Source: Actinomycetota bacterium
GTDB lineage: Bacteria > Actinomycetota > Thermoleophilia > Gaiellales > Gaiellaceae
Length of the DNA: 7,203 nucleotides
Direction of reading: 5' to 3'
Assembly: GCA_013821525.1 (NCBI GenBank)
Contig: JACDGR010000168.1
Location: 1-7,203 of the forward strand
The notes beneath the pieces are model-generated. The model was not told the DNA's origin. It saw only the letters and a list, made by a program, of their open reading frames with translations, and ran no database searches. The position numbers were made by a program, and so were the translations under genes. Positions 6,405 through 7,203 of this stretch are shown piece after piece (position 1 is the stretch's first letter; each line of letters starts with the position of its first letter).

Positions 6405-6458
6405 ACGCAAACCCGCATCAGCACAGGCGAGTCGAACGTTCCGTTGCACTTCCGTCTC

Positions 6459-6471
6459 GGTGTCTGACACC
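6459..6471. repeat. REP-like palindrome GGTGTCTGACACC, copy 2
   Basis: Identical to copy 1 and in the same orientation, with centres 67 bases apart. Both are preceded by CGTTCC, 22-28 bases upstream, and by GTCTC close by, so the repeated unit may be longer and diverged. Confidence 0.75.
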
Positions 6472-6582
6472 AGCAGTAGACCCCGGATCGGGCACCCCCG
6501 CCGGCGCCTGCCTGGTTGCCGAGCTCGAACGCGTCGTCGCCCTCGAACCTGGTCTGAACCTGTTTGCAGGGTCCCAGCGCGG

Positions 6583-6611
6583 CGTGACTCGCCGTGACGG
6601 TTTCGTGACGG
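6583..6611 (+). repeat. Helically phased CGTGAC repeats
   Basis: CGTGAC begins at 6583, 6593 and 6604, spaced 10 and 11 bases; the last two extend to CGTGACGG. The same CGTGACGG octamer occurs at 6386-6393, and GTGACG recurs at 6715-6720. One-turn spacing is typical of an operator bound by a repeating protein array, but no regulator can be named. Confidence 0.4.
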
Positions 6612-6622
6612 AGGCTGCCGCC
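6607..6622 (+). repeat. 16-base direct repeat, left copy
   Basis: GACGGAGGCTGCCGCC recurs exactly at 6782-6797. The 159 bases between the two copies hold several palindromes and short repeats. Confidence 0.7.
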
Positions 6623-6746
6623 GGTCATGTCTCGCGAGACGGGAGGACTCGCGCTGGTCGGCGGCCAGCTGGAGAACCGTGCAGCGGCCCTTTTCCAGGT
6701 CTTTTCCACCGAGGGTGACGCCATCGGCAGGCGCTCTGCTGACGCG

Positions 6747-6776
6747 TTGACCCTTCTGGCACACGGTCGTCACGCT
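6747..6776 (+). promoter_or_regulatory. Possible dxr promoter
   Basis: TTGACC (6747-6752) is a good -35 element. Eighteen bases later CACGCT (6771-6776) keeps only the key A and final T of a -10, so this is weak. It would give a leader of roughly 80 bases before dxr. Confidence 0.2.
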
Positions 6777-6781
6777 CCTGC

Positions 6782-6797
6782 GACGGAGGCTGCCGCC
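6782..6797 (+). repeat. 16-base direct repeat, right copy
   Basis: Exact second copy of GACGGAGGCTGCCGCC, 175 bases after the first and 65 bases before the dxr ATG. Confidence 0.7.
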
Positions 6798-6861
6798 AAG
6801 GAGAACACGGCGAATCCGTCCTGGAGTACTTCCGCTAGGTGCCGGTGGGCACACTGTGTCT

Positions 6862-7203
6862 ATGACCCGCGTGGCACTCCTTGGCGCAACCGGTTCAATC
6901 GGGCGCCAGGCACTCGAGGTGATTGGTGCGAACGCGGGTCTCGAGCTCGTCGCAGCAACGTCGGGATCGACTCCGATCGACGGGCTCGCCCCGCTGACGC
7001 AGGTCGGCGGCGATCCGACCGAGCTCCTCGCACGGGCACAGCCCGAGATCGTCCTGAACGCCACCGTCGGCTTCGCCGGTTTGCCGGCGACGATGTGGGC
7101 GCTCGAGCACGGCGTGACGCTCGCGCTCGCCAACAAGGAGAGCCTTGTCGCCGCCGGCGACCTCGCCCTCGCAGCGCAGGCCCGCGGCGGTGGACTGCTG
7201 ATC
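6862..7203 (+). CDS. dxr: 1-deoxy-D-xylulose 5-phosphate reductoisomerase, 5' part (runs off window)
   Basis: Dxr converts DXP to MEP with NADPH, the committed step of non-mevalonate isoprenoid synthesis that supplies UppS. The first 114 codons are present and remain open to the right edge. MTRVALLGATGSIGRQALEV carries the NADPH-binding GATGSIG (8-14), and VGFAGLPATMWALEHGVTLALANKESLVAAG (69-99) carries the conserved NKES with the Lys (92). The distance from GATGSIG to NKES is about 33 residues shorter than in E. coli Dxr; the usual middle part of the N-terminal domain is missing. The reading frame shows no break, so this looks like a true compact form. ATG at 6862 is the natural start by homology. 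No good ribosome binding site is seen (GGTGGG lies 12 bases upstream). Metal and substrate residues lie outside the window. Confidence 0.93.
   Translation, partial: MTRVALLGATGSIGRQALEVIGANAGLELVAATSGSTPIDGLAPLTQVGGDPTELLARAQPEIVLNATVGFAGLPATMWALEHGVTLALANKESLVAAGDLALAAQARGGGLLI

Larger units (their letters stand above)
6354..6861. other. 508-base intergenic region between cdsA and dxr
   Basis: No convincing gene is seen here. The left part (6390-6475) holds two identical 13-base palindromes. The middle (6583-6640) holds helically phased CGTGAC repeats and the perfect palindrome GTCTCGCGAGAC at 6629-6640. CTTTTCCA is repeated at 6690-6697 and 6701-6708, 11 bases apart. A 16-base direct repeat brackets 6607-6797. 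The right end must carry the dxr promoter. The size is unusual beside the overlapping genes to the left. Confidence 0.7.

Noticed and set aside
6690..6710. TTTTCCAC-like sequences as DnaA boxes
   Set aside because: They differ from TTGTCCACA/TTATCCACA at key positions, there are only two, and nothing else suggests an origin.
6401..6718. Open stretch on the + strand (about 105 codons to a TGA at 6716) with a fairly protein-like segment near 6512-6570
   Set aside because: It has no ATG and no ribosome binding site, includes a palindrome, and stops are rare by chance at this GC content. A decayed gene is possible but not supported.
6350..6724. 124-codon open frame on the - strand in the cdsA-dxr spacer
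   Set aside because: It runs through both palindromic repeats and overlaps the cdsA stop. Its composition (Arg, Ser, Pro, Cys) is not protein-like, and no homology is recognised.
5049..7136. Long open frame of 695 codons on the - strand across uppS, cdsA and dxr
   Set aside because: It is antisense to three clearly recognised genes and to the repeat-filled spacer. The translation is Arg/Glu/Asp-rich with no recognisable domain, as expected for a shadow frame in high-GC DNA.

Overview
The window reads as ordinary chromosomal DNA of a high-GC bacterium, most likely an actinomycete. Coding is dense, third codon positions are strongly G/C, GTG and TTG starts are common, and ribosomal protein S2 has a long Ala/Glu/Pro-rich tail. 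My best guess is a deep-branching class such as Thermoleophilia. That is inference from protein style and repeat style, and no rRNA is present to confirm it.

Layout. Positions 1-617 hold the 3' part of an RluA/RluD-type 23S rRNA pseudouridine synthase on the + strand. It converges on a GGDEF diguanylate cyclase on the - strand (682-1629). Between them lies a strong REP-like palindrome. A roughly 170-base region (1630-1799) separates the cyclase from a divergent, tightly packed + strand operon: rpsB (S2), tsf (EF-Ts), pyrH (UMP kinase), frr (ribosome recycling factor), uppS (undecaprenyl diphosphate synthase) and cdsA (CDP-diglyceride synthetase), ending at 6353. Several junctions overlap by four bases (GTGA for rpsB/tsf, TTGA for pyrH/frr), so translation is probably coupled. 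A 508-base region without a convincing gene follows (6354-6861). It carries two identical 13-base palindromes, a 16-base direct repeat and several helically phased short repeats. The window ends in the first 114 codons of dxr (DXP reductoisomerase).

How the genes fit together. S2, EF-Ts and RRF serve translation, and PyrH makes UDP for RNA and for cell-wall precursors. Dxr starts committed MEP-pathway isoprenoid synthesis, UppS turns C5 units into the undecaprenyl lipid carrier, and CdsA makes CDP-diacylglycerol for phospholipids. This is the widespread translation plus envelope-lipid cluster.

I see no phage, CRISPR, toxin or defence genes and no clearly new multi-gene system. The most interesting signals are: two palindrome families sharing the template GGNGNC-T-GNCNCC; an EF-Ts whose usual TDFV motif reads TEPV; a Dxr N-terminal domain about 33 residues shorter than that of E. 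coli; and an uppS start with no ribosome binding site that can be locked in a hairpin with the end of frr.
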